The position numbers were made by a program, and so were the translations under genes. From positions 1 through 57,225 of the forward strand of contig CAMKLO010000017.1 of assembly GCA_946413655.1 (NCBI GenBank): a stretch of 57,225 nucleotides of DNA, read 5' to 3'. Source of the DNA: an uncultured Fibrobacter sp. Its GTDB lineage: Bacteria; Fibrobacterota; Fibrobacteria; Fibrobacterales; Fibrobacteraceae. Positions within the stretch are counted from its first letter, which is position 1, and each line of letters starts with the position of its first letter. The notes under the pieces are model-generated. The model was not told where the DNA came from. It ran no database searches and was given only the letters and a program-made list of their open reading frames with translations. Positions 49,985 through 57,225 of the stretch are shown piece after piece.

Positions 49985-51256
49985 TTAAGCTCCCAGGCTC
50001 CTTACGGGCACAACAAGAATCCCGTCAGGGCGCTTGAATGCGTAGTTCCCGACGCCGGTCAGAATCATCTTGAAACTGGGGGATTTCATTTTAGTCGTGT
50101 CGATGATTTTTTCGAATTTGTTTAAGGTCGCGGAGCCCTCTTCAATTAGCTTGTCGCCACCGAGCTTGATTTCTACAAGCCCGTAGGAACCGTTACGCAA
50201 GTGAACTACTGCATCGCATTCTAGCCCGCTCTTGTCGCGGTAATGATAGATTTCGCCGCCAATAGATTGTGCGTAAATGCGTAGGTCACGAACGCACAGA
50301 TTCTCAAAAAACAACCCCATGGTATTCAAGTCGTTGATTAGATCCTTGGGGCCAAGGCCCATGCTGGCGGTGGCGATTGACGGGTCAACAAAGTAGCGCG
50401 TGTCTGTATTTCTGATGGCCGTTTTTGAACGGAGATTCGGATTCCATGCGGGAGCATTCTCTATCACAAAAATTTTCTTGAGCGCATTCAAGTAGTCGTA
50501 CAAAGTATCGATGCTGAACGAATCAACATCGTTGCCTAGAATGTCCTGACGAATTTCTTCGAATTTTGCCTGCGAACCGATGTTTCTGGAATACGAGCGC
50601 ATAAGGAGCTTGGCCCGCTCGGGGTTGCGCTCCTTGCCATCAACTCGGGAAATGTCCGAATTCACGACAGCATCGTAATAATCCACCGCCTGCTGAAGCG
50701 CGACTTTGATGGATTTGCCCACCGCTTTCGGCCAACCGCCTCGGCATATCAAAAACGCGAGTTTTTCTATGTCGGATTCTACAGAAGCAGAAACTTCGTA
50801 ATCCGTATTGAATAGTCCTTCAAGGGAAACGCTCCCGCTGGATTCTCCTGATTCAAAAAGTGACATGGGTCGCATGAGCATTCTCGAAATTCGGCCTGTC
50901 CCAGAATGGGAAATTTCCGATGTATCGGGTGGAACCGCAGAACCAGTAAGAATAAACTGTCCGAAATCGTCCCTCTGGTCCACTTCGAAGCGCACTGCAT
51001 CCCAAAGTTTTGGGGCGAGTTGCCATTCATCAATAAGGCGGGGAGTATTGCCCTGCAAAAGTAATGACGGATTCGTGTCTGCCATTAGCAAATTCTGCTT
51101 TTTTTGTGCCGGTTCCTGCATATAGAGAACGCTTTTCGCAATTTGCTTGGATGTGGTGGTCTTTCCGCACCATTTGGCACCCTCGACTAGGACCGCTCCA
51201 GAGGCCTCGAGTTTGTCCTTTAATACTTCATCTGCTAGGCGTTTTCTGTATTCCAT
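49985..51256 (-). CDS. AAA-family ATPase with DUF4143
   Basis: 423 residues from the ATG at 51256. Walker A is GAKWCGKTTTS, Walker B-like PRLIDEWQLAPKLWDAVR, then LTGSAVP. The C-terminal DUF4143 (nuclease-like fold) has YFVDPSIATASMG and YHYRDKSGLECDAVVHLRNGSYGLVEIKLGG, with D...E-x-K. A single-gene family common in accessory DNA; role unknown. Three 23-base tandem repeats lie just upstream. Confidence 0.85.
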   Translation of the reverse strand: MEYRKRLADEVLKDKLEASGAVLVEGAKWCGKTTTSKQIAKSVLYMQEPAQKKQNLLMADTNPSLLLQGNTPRLIDEWQLAPKLWDAVRFEVDQRDDFGQFILTGSAVPPDTSEISHSGTGRISRMLMRPMSLFESGESSGSVSLEGLFNTDYEVSASVESDIEKLAFLICRGGWPKAVGKSIKVALQQAVDYYDAVVNSDISRVDGKERNPERAKLLMRSYSRNIGSQAKFEEIRQDILGNDVDSFSIDTLYDYLNALKKIFVIENAPAWNPNLRSKTAIRNTDTRYFVDPSIATASMGLGPKDLINDLNTMGLFFENLCVRDLRIYAQSIGGEIYHYRDKSGLECDAVVHLRNGSYGLVEIKLGGDKLIEEGSATLNKFEKIIDTTKMKSPSFKMILTGVGNYAFKRPDGILVVPVRSLGA

Positions 51257-51276
51257 GGTCTTAATATAATTCAAAA

Positions 51277-51345
51277 CCAAGACTTTGGCAAGTTTTCAAC
51301 CAAGACTTTGACGAATTTTCAACCCAGATTTTGGCAAAAAAACAG
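51277..51345. repeat. About three 23-base tandem units upstream of the ATPase gene
   Basis: CCAAGACTTTGGCAAG plus TTTTCAA, then CCAAGACTTTGACGAA plus TTTTCAA, then CCCAGATTTTGGCAAA. Located 20-90 bases before the ATG on the minus strand; looks like iterated binding sites. Confidence 0.65.
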
Positions 51346-51424
51346 GCGAAATGCGCTAAAAAAGTTGGAAAAGCGGGTAAAAATGCACTGAAAATAATAT
51401 ATGCTAATTTTTCGACAGGGAATA

Positions 51425-51458
51425 TTAAAAAAGCAGATGCCCGCTCGGTGGCGGGCAT
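51425..51458 (-). terminator. Palindromic repeat acting as minus-strand terminator
   Basis: ATGCCCGC (51437-51444) and GCGGGCAT (51451-51458); on the minus strand followed by CTGCTTTTTT. It lies downstream of the LemA gene. The GATGCCCGC...GCGGGCATGACA form is also a dispersed repeat. Confidence 0.65.
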
Positions 51459-51489
51459 GACAGGCTTTTTGCAGGTGTTTTCCGCGTGT

Positions 51490-52086
51490 TTACTTTATAT
51501 CAAACTGCACTTTGGGGGCGGTGCTTGCGCCTGCATCGGCTGAGAAGAGTGCCTTGGGGGAGGCGCCTGCGAATCCTGCGACGAGGTTCGTGGGGAACTG
51601 GCGAATGGTGGTGTTGAATGCCTGCACGGTTTCGTTGTAGCGTTTGCGTTCGACGGCGATGCGGTTTTCGGCGCCTTCGAGTTGCACGCGGAGTTCCTGG
51701 AAGCTCTTGTTGCTCTTGAGGTCGGGGTAGTTTTCGGAGACGGCCATGAGGCGCTGGAGGGCTCCGCTGAGGTTGCCTTGGACTTCTTGGAAGCGCTTGA
51801 GGGCGGCTTCGTCGTTCATGAGGCTTTCGTCGAGTTTGACGGTTCCGCCCATGCGGCTGCGCATGTCGATGACTTCGGTGAGGGTGCTCTTTTCGAAGTT
51901 GGCTTCGCCCTGGACGGTGTTGACGAGGTTCGGGATGAGGTCAAAGCGGCGCTGGTAGGTGTTTTCGACTTGTGCCCACTGTGTTTTTACGCCTTCCTCG
52001 AGAGCGATGATGTTGTTGTAGGTGCTGACGCCTTTCCACACGATGATTACGAGGATGACGGCAATGATGATGAGGGCTTTTTTCAT
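51490..52086 (-). CDS. LemA family protein (second paralogue)
   Basis: 198 residues from the ATG at 52086 preceded by GGAG. One N-terminal transmembrane helix (KALIIIAVILVIIVWKGV), then the helical LemA domain (QVENTYQRRFDLIPNLVNTVQGEA and YPDLKSNKSFQELRVQLEGAENRIAVERKRYN). No M48 gene adjoins this copy. Role unknown. Confidence 0.9.
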   Translation of the reverse strand: MKKALIIIAVILVIIVWKGVSTYNNIIALEEGVKTQWAQVENTYQRRFDLIPNLVNTVQGEANFEKSTLTEVIDMRSRMGGTVKLDESLMNDEAALKRFQEVQGNLSGALQRLMAVSENYPDLKSNKSFQELRVQLEGAENRIAVERKRYNETVQAFNTTIRQFPTNLVAGFAGASPKALFSADAGASTAPKVQFDIK

Positions 52087-52149
52087 TGTGACTCCAAATT
52101 GTTTATCGATTTTCGGTGTAATAATATACAAATTTCGGCTAATGTGTAA

Positions 52150-52205
52150 GGTGATCCCGGCACAAAGGCCGGGATGACAGTTGAGGGGCTCGGGATGACG
52201 GTTGA
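52150..52205. repeat. Dispersed repeats in gap
   Basis: GATCCCGGCACAAAGGCCGGGATGACAG is seen in part (CCCGGC...GCCGGG), then a second partial copy (GGGCTCGGGATGACGG). They are similar to units within the type IIG gene. Confidence 0.65.
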
Positions 52206-52212
52206 AGGGTTG

Positions 52213-53319
52213 TTATTCAACGGCGAGGGATTTGTCGTAGATGTACTGGATGTCTTCGGGACTGATGCCGCCGGGGACGAGTTCGAGTTTGGAGTGGTTC
52301 ACTTTCATGGCGGCGATGAATTTGTCTTTCATTTCGCGGGTGACGGTGCATGTGCCGATGAGCTTGCGGAGCATTTCGTAAAATTCGTCGACGTTCTGTA
52401 ATTGCAAAAGCGAGAGGATTTTCGCGACGTCTTGGGGGACGTTCTTTTGGCAGATTTCGACGTAGGCGGCGAGGAAGTAGCCGACGGCGGGGCCGTGCGG
52501 GGTGCCTTTGCTGAGTGTGAGGTCGTAGCTCATGCCGTGGGGTACGGCGGTGCTTGTCATGGCGATGGACATGCCTGCAATTGTGGAGGTGAGCATGAGT
52601 TTTTCGTACAAGCTAGAATCGACGGCGGTGTCGGAAAGGAGGGCGTCTTTGCACTGGCTCCAGAGCTTGAGTCCGTATTCGGGGCACATGCGGTTGAATG
52701 TGTTCGAATGGATGTTCAGGATGCTTTCGACCATGTGGGAGAGCGCATCGACGGCGGTGTTGACGATGAGCGTTTTTTTCGCGGAGGCGAGGTATTTGCC
52801 GTCGACGAGGGCGAGCGCGGGGAAAATCCGGTGCGGGATGCTTTTCTTTAAGTTTATTTTGTGGTTCGTGATGATGGCGACGGGGGTGGCTTCGGAGCCT
52901 GTTCCGCATGTGGTGGGGACGGCGACGACGGGTGCGTGGCTTAGCGGTTTTGCGGGCGCTTGGTGCAGATTGTCTGCTGCCAAGCTTGGGTTCACGAGGA
53001 GGAGCGCTGCGGCTTTTGCGGCGTCGATGGCGGAACCTCCTCCGATGCCGATGATGAAGTCGGCGTTGAATTCGCGGGCGGTTTGTGCCGCGTTTGCGAC
53101 TGTGTCGGTTGACGGGTTTTCTTCGACTTGGTCGAAGACTTGGTATGGAACGTTGTTTGCGGCCAGGATTTCCGTGACGTCGTTCAGGGAGCCGTTGCGT
53201 TTGGCGGAGGTGTGCCCGGTCATGATGAGGGCGCGTTTTCCGATGGCGAGCAAATCTTTCGCGTGATTTTTTACGCAGTCTTTTTCAACGTAGATTTCAG
53301 TGGGGACGTAAAAGCGCAT
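52213..53319 (-). CDS. Iron-containing alcohol dehydrogenase
   Basis: 368 residues. Group III ADH fold: GGGSAIDAAKAAALLL for the nucleotide loop, VPTTCGTGSEATPVAII, and the metal-binding ALSHMVES with HGMSYDLTLSKGTPHGPAV. A cytosolic NAD(P)-dependent dehydrogenase or reductase; likely an aldehyde/alcohol conversion in fermentation (inference). Confidence 0.9.
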   Translation of the reverse strand: MRFYVPTEIYVEKDCVKNHAKDLLAIGKRALIMTGHTSAKRNGSLNDVTEILAANNVPYQVFDQVEENPSTDTVANAAQTAREFNADFIIGIGGGSAIDAAKAAALLLVNPSLAADNLHQAPAKPLSHAPVVAVPTTCGTGSEATPVAIITNHKINLKKSIPHRIFPALALVDGKYLASAKKTLIVNTAVDALSHMVESILNIHSNTFNRMCPEYGLKLWSQCKDALLSDTAVDSSLYEKLMLTSTIAGMSIAMTSTAVPHGMSYDLTLSKGTPHGPAVGYFLAAYVEICQKNVPQDVAKILSLLQLQNVDEFYEMLRKLIGTCTVTREMKDKFIAAMKVNHSKLELVPGGISPEDIQYIYDKSLAVE

Positions 53320-53328
53320 GAAAATCCT

Positions 53329-54402
53329 TTACAGCATTAGCCATTCTCTGTTGAACCACTGGTAGAGTCGCGCTTGTTCGGAGCGGTTCTTGATGAGCCA
53401 CTGGGCGAACGTCGGGCGGTCAATGGGTTCGCAGATGCTGTAGATAAATGCTTCTGTCAGTCTTTCGCGGATGAGTCCTTGATAGAATCTCTGGATGGGG
53501 TCGTCGATTTCGTCGGTGAAGGCGATGAGCTTGATGCATTTATCGAGAATGTGGATCAGGAATTCTGTTTGCTGTGCGGAGGTGGAGTCGGTGTCATAGA
53601 ATTTGCGCGGGCCGATGGAGTCGGTGACGAGCGACGTTTGTATGGAAAGCAGAAATTCGTTGTTGACGGTGGAATCGCTACCGGTCTGTTTGACGTTGGG
53701 GTTATTCCTTTCGATGGCATTGTCTTTTTTTATGACAAGGTATTTTGTCTTGCCGTAGAGTCTTGAAAGGTTGTCGCGGATGATTTCGCCTTTTTTGGTG
53801 ATGAATGTCGAGTACATTGTGTAGGCGTAAAAGGCGGGCCATTTGCCCATTTGGCTTGCGATGAACCCTGCGTAGTAATAGCTGCCTTCGTGCGTGCGTG
53901 AATTGTTGATGCTGCGCTTGACCCAGGCGTAAGAGCTGTCGGCGTTGTTTTGGCGCATGTAGGTGATGGTCGCGTTGTACGGGATGTTGTACGAGTTCGG
54001 TTCTTTTTCGAAGCCTTTACGGTAGGTGGCGATTGCGGAATCGGGCATGCCTTTTTCGTCGTAGATGGTGCCCATCAGGCTGTATAGATTTTCGTTGAGG
54101 CCTTTTGTGTCGAGTTTCGTGGCGGCTTTGGCGTAAGTGAGCGCTTTGTCGAGGTCGTGCTTGGCGTGGTACGAGAATGCCATTTCGTATTTGACGAGGG
54201 CGTTTTTGGGAGCTTTCTTTTCGGCCTGTTTGTATTTGGCTATGGCTTCGTCGTACTGACCTTGTTCGTGAAACTGTACGCCCTGGTTGACTAAATTCTG
54301 GACAACGTCCTGGACGGCTGCGTTTTTGGACGCATCATTCGGAGCGGCAAAGAGCATGGAGCTTGCGGCGAGGGCGAAAATGAGTATGGCAACTTTATTC
54401 AT
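53329..54402 (-). CDS. TPR-repeat protein, periplasmic
   Basis: 357 residues. Signal peptide (ILIFALAASSMLFAA); then at least three tetratricopeptide units (GVQFHEQGQYDEAIAKYKQAEKKAPKN, MAFSYHAKHDLDKALTYAKAATKL, GTIYDEKGMPDSAIATYRKGFEKEP). The C-terminal about 150 residues are helical and not recognised. 9 bases separate it from Fe-ADH and from the next gene; it likely forms an operon with the phosphatase. Confidence 0.8.
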   Translation of the reverse strand: MNKVAILIFALAASSMLFAAPNDASKNAAVQDVVQNLVNQGVQFHEQGQYDEAIAKYKQAEKKAPKNALVKYEMAFSYHAKHDLDKALTYAKAATKLDTKGLNENLYSLMGTIYDEKGMPDSAIATYRKGFEKEPNSYNIPYNATITYMRQNNADSSYAWVKRSINNSRTHEGSYYYAGFIASQMGKWPAFYAYTMYSTFITKKGEIIRDNLSRLYGKTKYLVIKKDNAIERNNPNVKQTGSDSTVNNEFLLSIQTSLVTDSIGPRKFYDTDSTSAQQTEFLIHILDKCIKLIAFTDEIDDPIQRFYQGLIRERLTEAFIYSICEPIDRPTFAQWLIKNRSEQARLYQWFNREWLML

Positions 54403-54411
54403 GATAAATTA

Positions 54412-55827
54412 CTAATGGCGGATAGCTTTTTCGTTATTGAGGATGGCTCTGTAAAATTCTCGGATTTCGTTCCAATAGTAGTAGGGGCCGTGGGCAATTT
54501 TTACTGCGTTTTGTTCAGGGCTTTGCAGTTCGAGTTCGATACCGGGCATCTGTTCGATTTCGTTGTAGAGGAATTTTACGAGGATGGGCTTGTTTTTTGC
54601 CTTGTAGAAAACCATCTGGAGGTTTGCGGCCATCGGGATGATTCTAAAGTCGTTCCACTGTTCGTGCAGTTTGGAGAGGTCCGAGACTTTTGCGTTTGCG
54701 ATTGGCAACTGCATGAGGGCGGCAAGCGGGAGGAGGGCTGCGTCGTGGCCGAAGCGGAGTGTCGCGGCGATTGGTGCTGAACCGCGTGCGGTATCGGCGG
54801 CGATGGCTGCGTCTGCTTCGTCAAGGATGTTCTGCAAGGTGGGTTTTGCGAAGTCGAGGCCGTTTTGGCTGTTGATGAGCGGGCTTGTGCCTTCGAGGCT
54901 GTACCACCAGGCGTTCTGGGCTTTCCAGCGGGTAATTTTTTCTTCGGTGGTGAAGATGTTCACGAAAGTGTCGGCGGGTACTTTGGCGTTGGCCGCGATT
55001 TCGTCGAGGAGCGGTTTGTCCATGCCCTGGAGCGATGTGGCGATTTCGAAGAATCGGTTATAGAACTTGTCTGCTTCGATGTTGTTTACAACGTAATTGC
55101 TGTCGGCGAAGAGTTTTTTCAGGAACGGTTGCGGGTTTACGTTTTTCCACAGTTTGTCGCTTTCGTCGGTGTAGGTCTTGACTTTGGAATAGTCGAGTTT
55201 GCCCCAGTCAAAGGCGCTGATGAAATTCATGTAGCTCTTGCCGGAGATGAGCTCGGGGCTGATTTTGGGATTCTGTGCACGGAGTTCCGCGATGAAAGCG
55301 GCCATGCTCACGATGCAGCGTCCGCTGGTGCTTGCGTAAGCCTTGACGTGCGGCGTGACTTTTTTGCCGGCGACGTTTACGTCCTTGAAAACTTCCGGGA
55401 AGTTCTTGTACATGCGCTTGGCGATGCCTTCGTGCTGGTGGACGCCTACTTGTGTCAAGTCGCCTTTTTGCGGGGCGGCTTTTTTATAGAGCACTTTTGC
55501 ATAGGCGAGCGCCTGCTTGCCGAGCTCGGTGAGCTTGCCTGCGGAATCGGCCTTGGAAAGTGTCTTGTAGATATATTTGTATTCGTTCGAGTCGTGGTGG
55601 TAACGGCTTCCATGGCGCCCGTAATGGCTGATATAGAACGGTTTGTAGCCTGCGGGTGCTTTAGTGTATTTGGTATTTGCGGGTTCCGGATATACCAGGT
55701 AGTTGCTCGATGTGAATTCGGGGTGCTTGGCGAGTTCCTCGTCGGTGATTTGGGCGTTCACGGAGGTGGCAAGGAAAAATCCCGCCGCAATCACAAAAAA
55801 GCTTTTTACGAAATGCAAGTTATTCAT
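54412..55827 (-). CDS. Histidine-acid-phosphatase-family protein, secreted
   Basis: 472 residues from the ATG at 55827. Signal peptide (SFFVIAAGFFLATSVNA), then HYGRHGSRY as the phosphohistidine motif (RHGxR), a catalytic partner HD-like region later (TLRFGHDAALLPLAALM). Probably releases phosphate from periplasmic or outer-surface substrates, e.g. phytate-like. Gene pair with the TPR protein. Confidence 0.85.
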   Translation of the reverse strand: MNNLHFVKSFFVIAAGFFLATSVNAQITDEELAKHPEFTSSNYLVYPEPANTKYTKAPAGYKPFYISHYGRHGSRYHHDSNEYKYIYKTLSKADSAGKLTELGKQALAYAKVLYKKAAPQKGDLTQVGVHQHEGIAKRMYKNFPEVFKDVNVAGKKVTPHVKAYASTSGRCIVSMAAFIAELRAQNPKISPELISGKSYMNFISAFDWGKLDYSKVKTYTDESDKLWKNVNPQPFLKKLFADSNYVVNNIEADKFYNRFFEIATSLQGMDKPLLDEIAANAKVPADTFVNIFTTEEKITRWKAQNAWWYSLEGTSPLINSQNGLDFAKPTLQNILDEADAAIAADTARGSAPIAATLRFGHDAALLPLAALMQLPIANAKVSDLSKLHEQWNDFRIIPMAANLQMVFYKAKNKPILVKFLYNEIEQMPGIELELQSPEQNAVKIAHGPYYYWNEIREFYRAILNNEKAIRH

Positions 55828-56007
55828 GTAACTAATATATATATTGAAATCCCTGTTTAAGTAAACTAAGTCATTAAAAAGGTGTGTCAAAAAGGGTTTT
55901 TCAAGTTGAAACAAAAAAATTGTGGCATGGGTTTTGCTAATTTTTACCACGTTTAATTTTTAATCGTGCGCTGTGGGCGTATCCACGGCAAATTATAAAG
56001 GATAACC
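55828..56007. other. Divergent promoter region, phosphatase and secA
   Basis: 180 bases, AT-rich, without a gene. The plus strand has TTGAAA (about 55905) and a TTTTGCTAAT stretch 20-25 bases on, possibly the secA promoter; AAAGGA precedes the secA ATG. No hairpin or attenuator is clear. Confidence 0.4.
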
Positions 56008-57225
56008 ATGAGCATTGTAGATACAGTACTCCATAAGATTTTTGGTACACCTCATGAACGCAAGGTGAAGCAGCTCCGCCCGGTGATTGCAAAGATTCAC
56101 GAAGCCTGCAAGGCTCTTGAAACACTGGACGATGAAGCTCTTGCTGCAAAAAGCGCGGAATTCCGCGAAAAACTCAAAAACGGTTCCACGCTCGAAGATA
56201 TCAAGATCGAGGCTTTTGCTGTCTGCCGCGAAGCTTGCGACCGCCGTTTGGGTATCTTCAACATTTTCAAGCCGGAATTCGGCTTTGACTTTAGCAGCCT
56301 CGGCCCGGAACTTCAGGAAGCCGTGAACAAGGCTAAGGCCGAACTCGAAAGCGGAAAGAACGAATGGGAAGTCTATTTGCCGGCTGCCGTCTATGCGAAG
56401 GTCCGCGAACTCTATCCGGAATCGGTGAAGCCGTTCCGCATGTTGCCCTTTGACGTGCAGATGATCGGTGGCCTCGTGCTCCACGAAGGCGCCATCGCTG
56501 AAATGGCGACGGGTGAAGGTAAGACGCTTGCCGCTGCCCTCCCGGTGTATTTGAACGGCCTTACGGGTCATGGCGTGCATGTGGTGACCGTGAACGATTA
56601 CCTTGCCGGCCGTGACGCGAAGCAGATGGGCTTGGTCTATAAGTTCCTCGGTCTTACGGTTGGTCTTATCATTAACGGTCTCGATGCGGAACAGCGTCGC
56701 GAAAGCTACAACTCCGACGTGACTTACGGTACGAACAACGAATTCGGTTTCGACTACCTCCGCGACAACATGGCCGTGGAACCGAACCAGTTGGTGCAGC
56801 GCGAACTCAACTTCTGTATTGTTGACGAAGTGGACTCCATCTTGATTGACGAAGCCCGTACGCCGCTTATCATTAGCGGTCCTGCCGAAGACGCAACCGA
56901 AAAGTACGCAAAGGCGAACGAAATTTCCAAACAGCTCGTGCGCAACAAGGACTTCTCTGTCGATGAGAAGGACAAGAACATCCAGTTCACCGAAAAGGGC
57001 GTGCTCCACATCCAGGACTTGATGCACATTACGAACCTCTACGGCGAACATGCCGACTGGGTGCACTTCCTCGACAACGCTCTGCGCGCTTGGTACTTGT
57101 TTGAAAAGGATGTCGACTACATCGTCCGTGACGGCGAAATCATCATCGTCGACGAAAACACGGGCCGCTTGATGGAAGGCCGCCGTTATTCCAACGGTAT
57201 CCATCAGGCTATCGAAGCGAAGGAA
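56008..57225 (+). CDS. secA: Preprotein translocase ATPase SecA (partial, 3' end outside window)
   Basis: The first 406 codons, open to the window edge. Start ATG at 56008 with AAAGGA upstream. Recognised by SIVDTVLHKIFGTPHERKVKQLRP, Walker A MATGEGKT (about 164-171), THVVTVNDYLAGRDA-like VVTVNDYLAGRDA, FCIVDEVDSILIDEARTPLIISG (Walker B, about 271). SecA drives secretion through SecYEG using ATP. Essential gene, so it marks core genome at this end. Confidence 0.97.
   Translation, partial: MSIVDTVLHKIFGTPHERKVKQLRPVIAKIHEACKALETLDDEALAAKSAEFREKLKNGSTLEDIKIEAFAVCREACDRRLGIFNIFKPEFGFDFSSLGPELQEAVNKAKAELESGKNEWEVYLPAAVYAKVRELYPESVKPFRMLPFDVQMIGGLVLHEGAIAEMATGEGKTLAAALPVYLNGLTGHGVHVVTVNDYLAGRDAKQMGLVYKFLGLTVGLIINGLDAEQRRESYNSDVTYGTNNEFGFDYLRDNMAVEPNQLVQRELNFCIVDEVDSILIDEARTPLIISGPAEDATEKYAKANEISKQLVRNKDFSVDEKDKNIQFTEKGVLHIQDLMHITNLYGEHADWVHFLDNALRAWYLFEKDVDYIVRDGEIIIVDENTGRLMEGRRYSNGIHQAIEAKE

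Noticed and set aside
52532..53266. 244-codon open frame on the plus strand
   Set aside because: Opposite the Fe-alcohol dehydrogenase, which has clear motifs.
54865..55860. 331-codon open frame on the plus strand
   Set aside because: Opposite the histidine phosphatase; composition typical of an antisense shadow.
55993..57204. 403-codon open frame on the minus strand at the right end
   Set aside because: It is opposite secA, which is unmistakable on the plus strand.

Overview
The window looks like a chromosome segment from Fibrobacter (F. succinogenes or a close rumen/gut relative). The evidence is a GH45-type cellulase lipoprotein with long Ser-rich linkers, a lipoprotein with a Fibrobacter-type FISUMP (TIGR02145) domain beside a TIGR02147 regulator, and many small Ser-rich lipoproteins.

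Layout. 0-16 kb: mostly housekeeping and envelope genes (tandem GH45 cellulases, M48 peptidase + LemA, lipoproteins, an Rpn-type nuclease with a repeat-built coiled coil, BatD-like, DUF4954, a glycosyltransferase). 16-27 kb: a chromosome-segregation region. A tRNA(CAT) and a phosphoesterase are followed by an AT-rich gap and the minus-strand operon rsmG-parA-parB-M23 peptidase-bactofilin. Four parS palindromes lie within 1-6 kb of parA, three of them inside arrays of palindromic repeats. DnaA-box-like 9-mers occur in two AT-rich gaps (about 17 kb and 26.2 kb), so the replication origin is probably in or near this window. 27-30 kb: a glycosyltransferase, a HicB-like antitoxin with what looks like a deleted HicA toxin, and an ORF6N protein. 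30-48 kb: an AT-rich defence island read in one direction: a type IIG restriction-modification enzyme, a membrane protein, a small unknown, an AbiH-type protein with an extra C-terminal domain, DUF262-HNH, HNH, an unknown, an Mrr-like nuclease, a NERD protein, a four-gene Wadjet-like SMC system and a DUF3800 pair. 48.4-49.9 kb: a gene stub and an IS110-family element with a plausible bridge-RNA leader. 50-57 kb: AAA/DUF4143 ATPase, second LemA, Fe-alcohol dehydrogenase, TPR protein, histidine phosphatase, and the start of secA.

The most unusual signal is a population of small repeats (palindromic elements with variable but self-complementary stems, heptanucleotide short tandem repeats, and GTCATCCTGAGC/GTCATTGCGAGC-type repeats). 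They fill gaps and are also inserted in frame inside at least four real genes: the glycosyltransferase, rsmG, parB and the type IIG enzyme. They add up to about 95 residues in one place while leaving the conserved motifs intact. The IS110 element appears to have landed in one of these palindromic repeats, and its presumed RNA leader carries an 8-base match to the left target flank.

All calls come from reading the sequence. No database search, structure prediction or genome-wide count was run.
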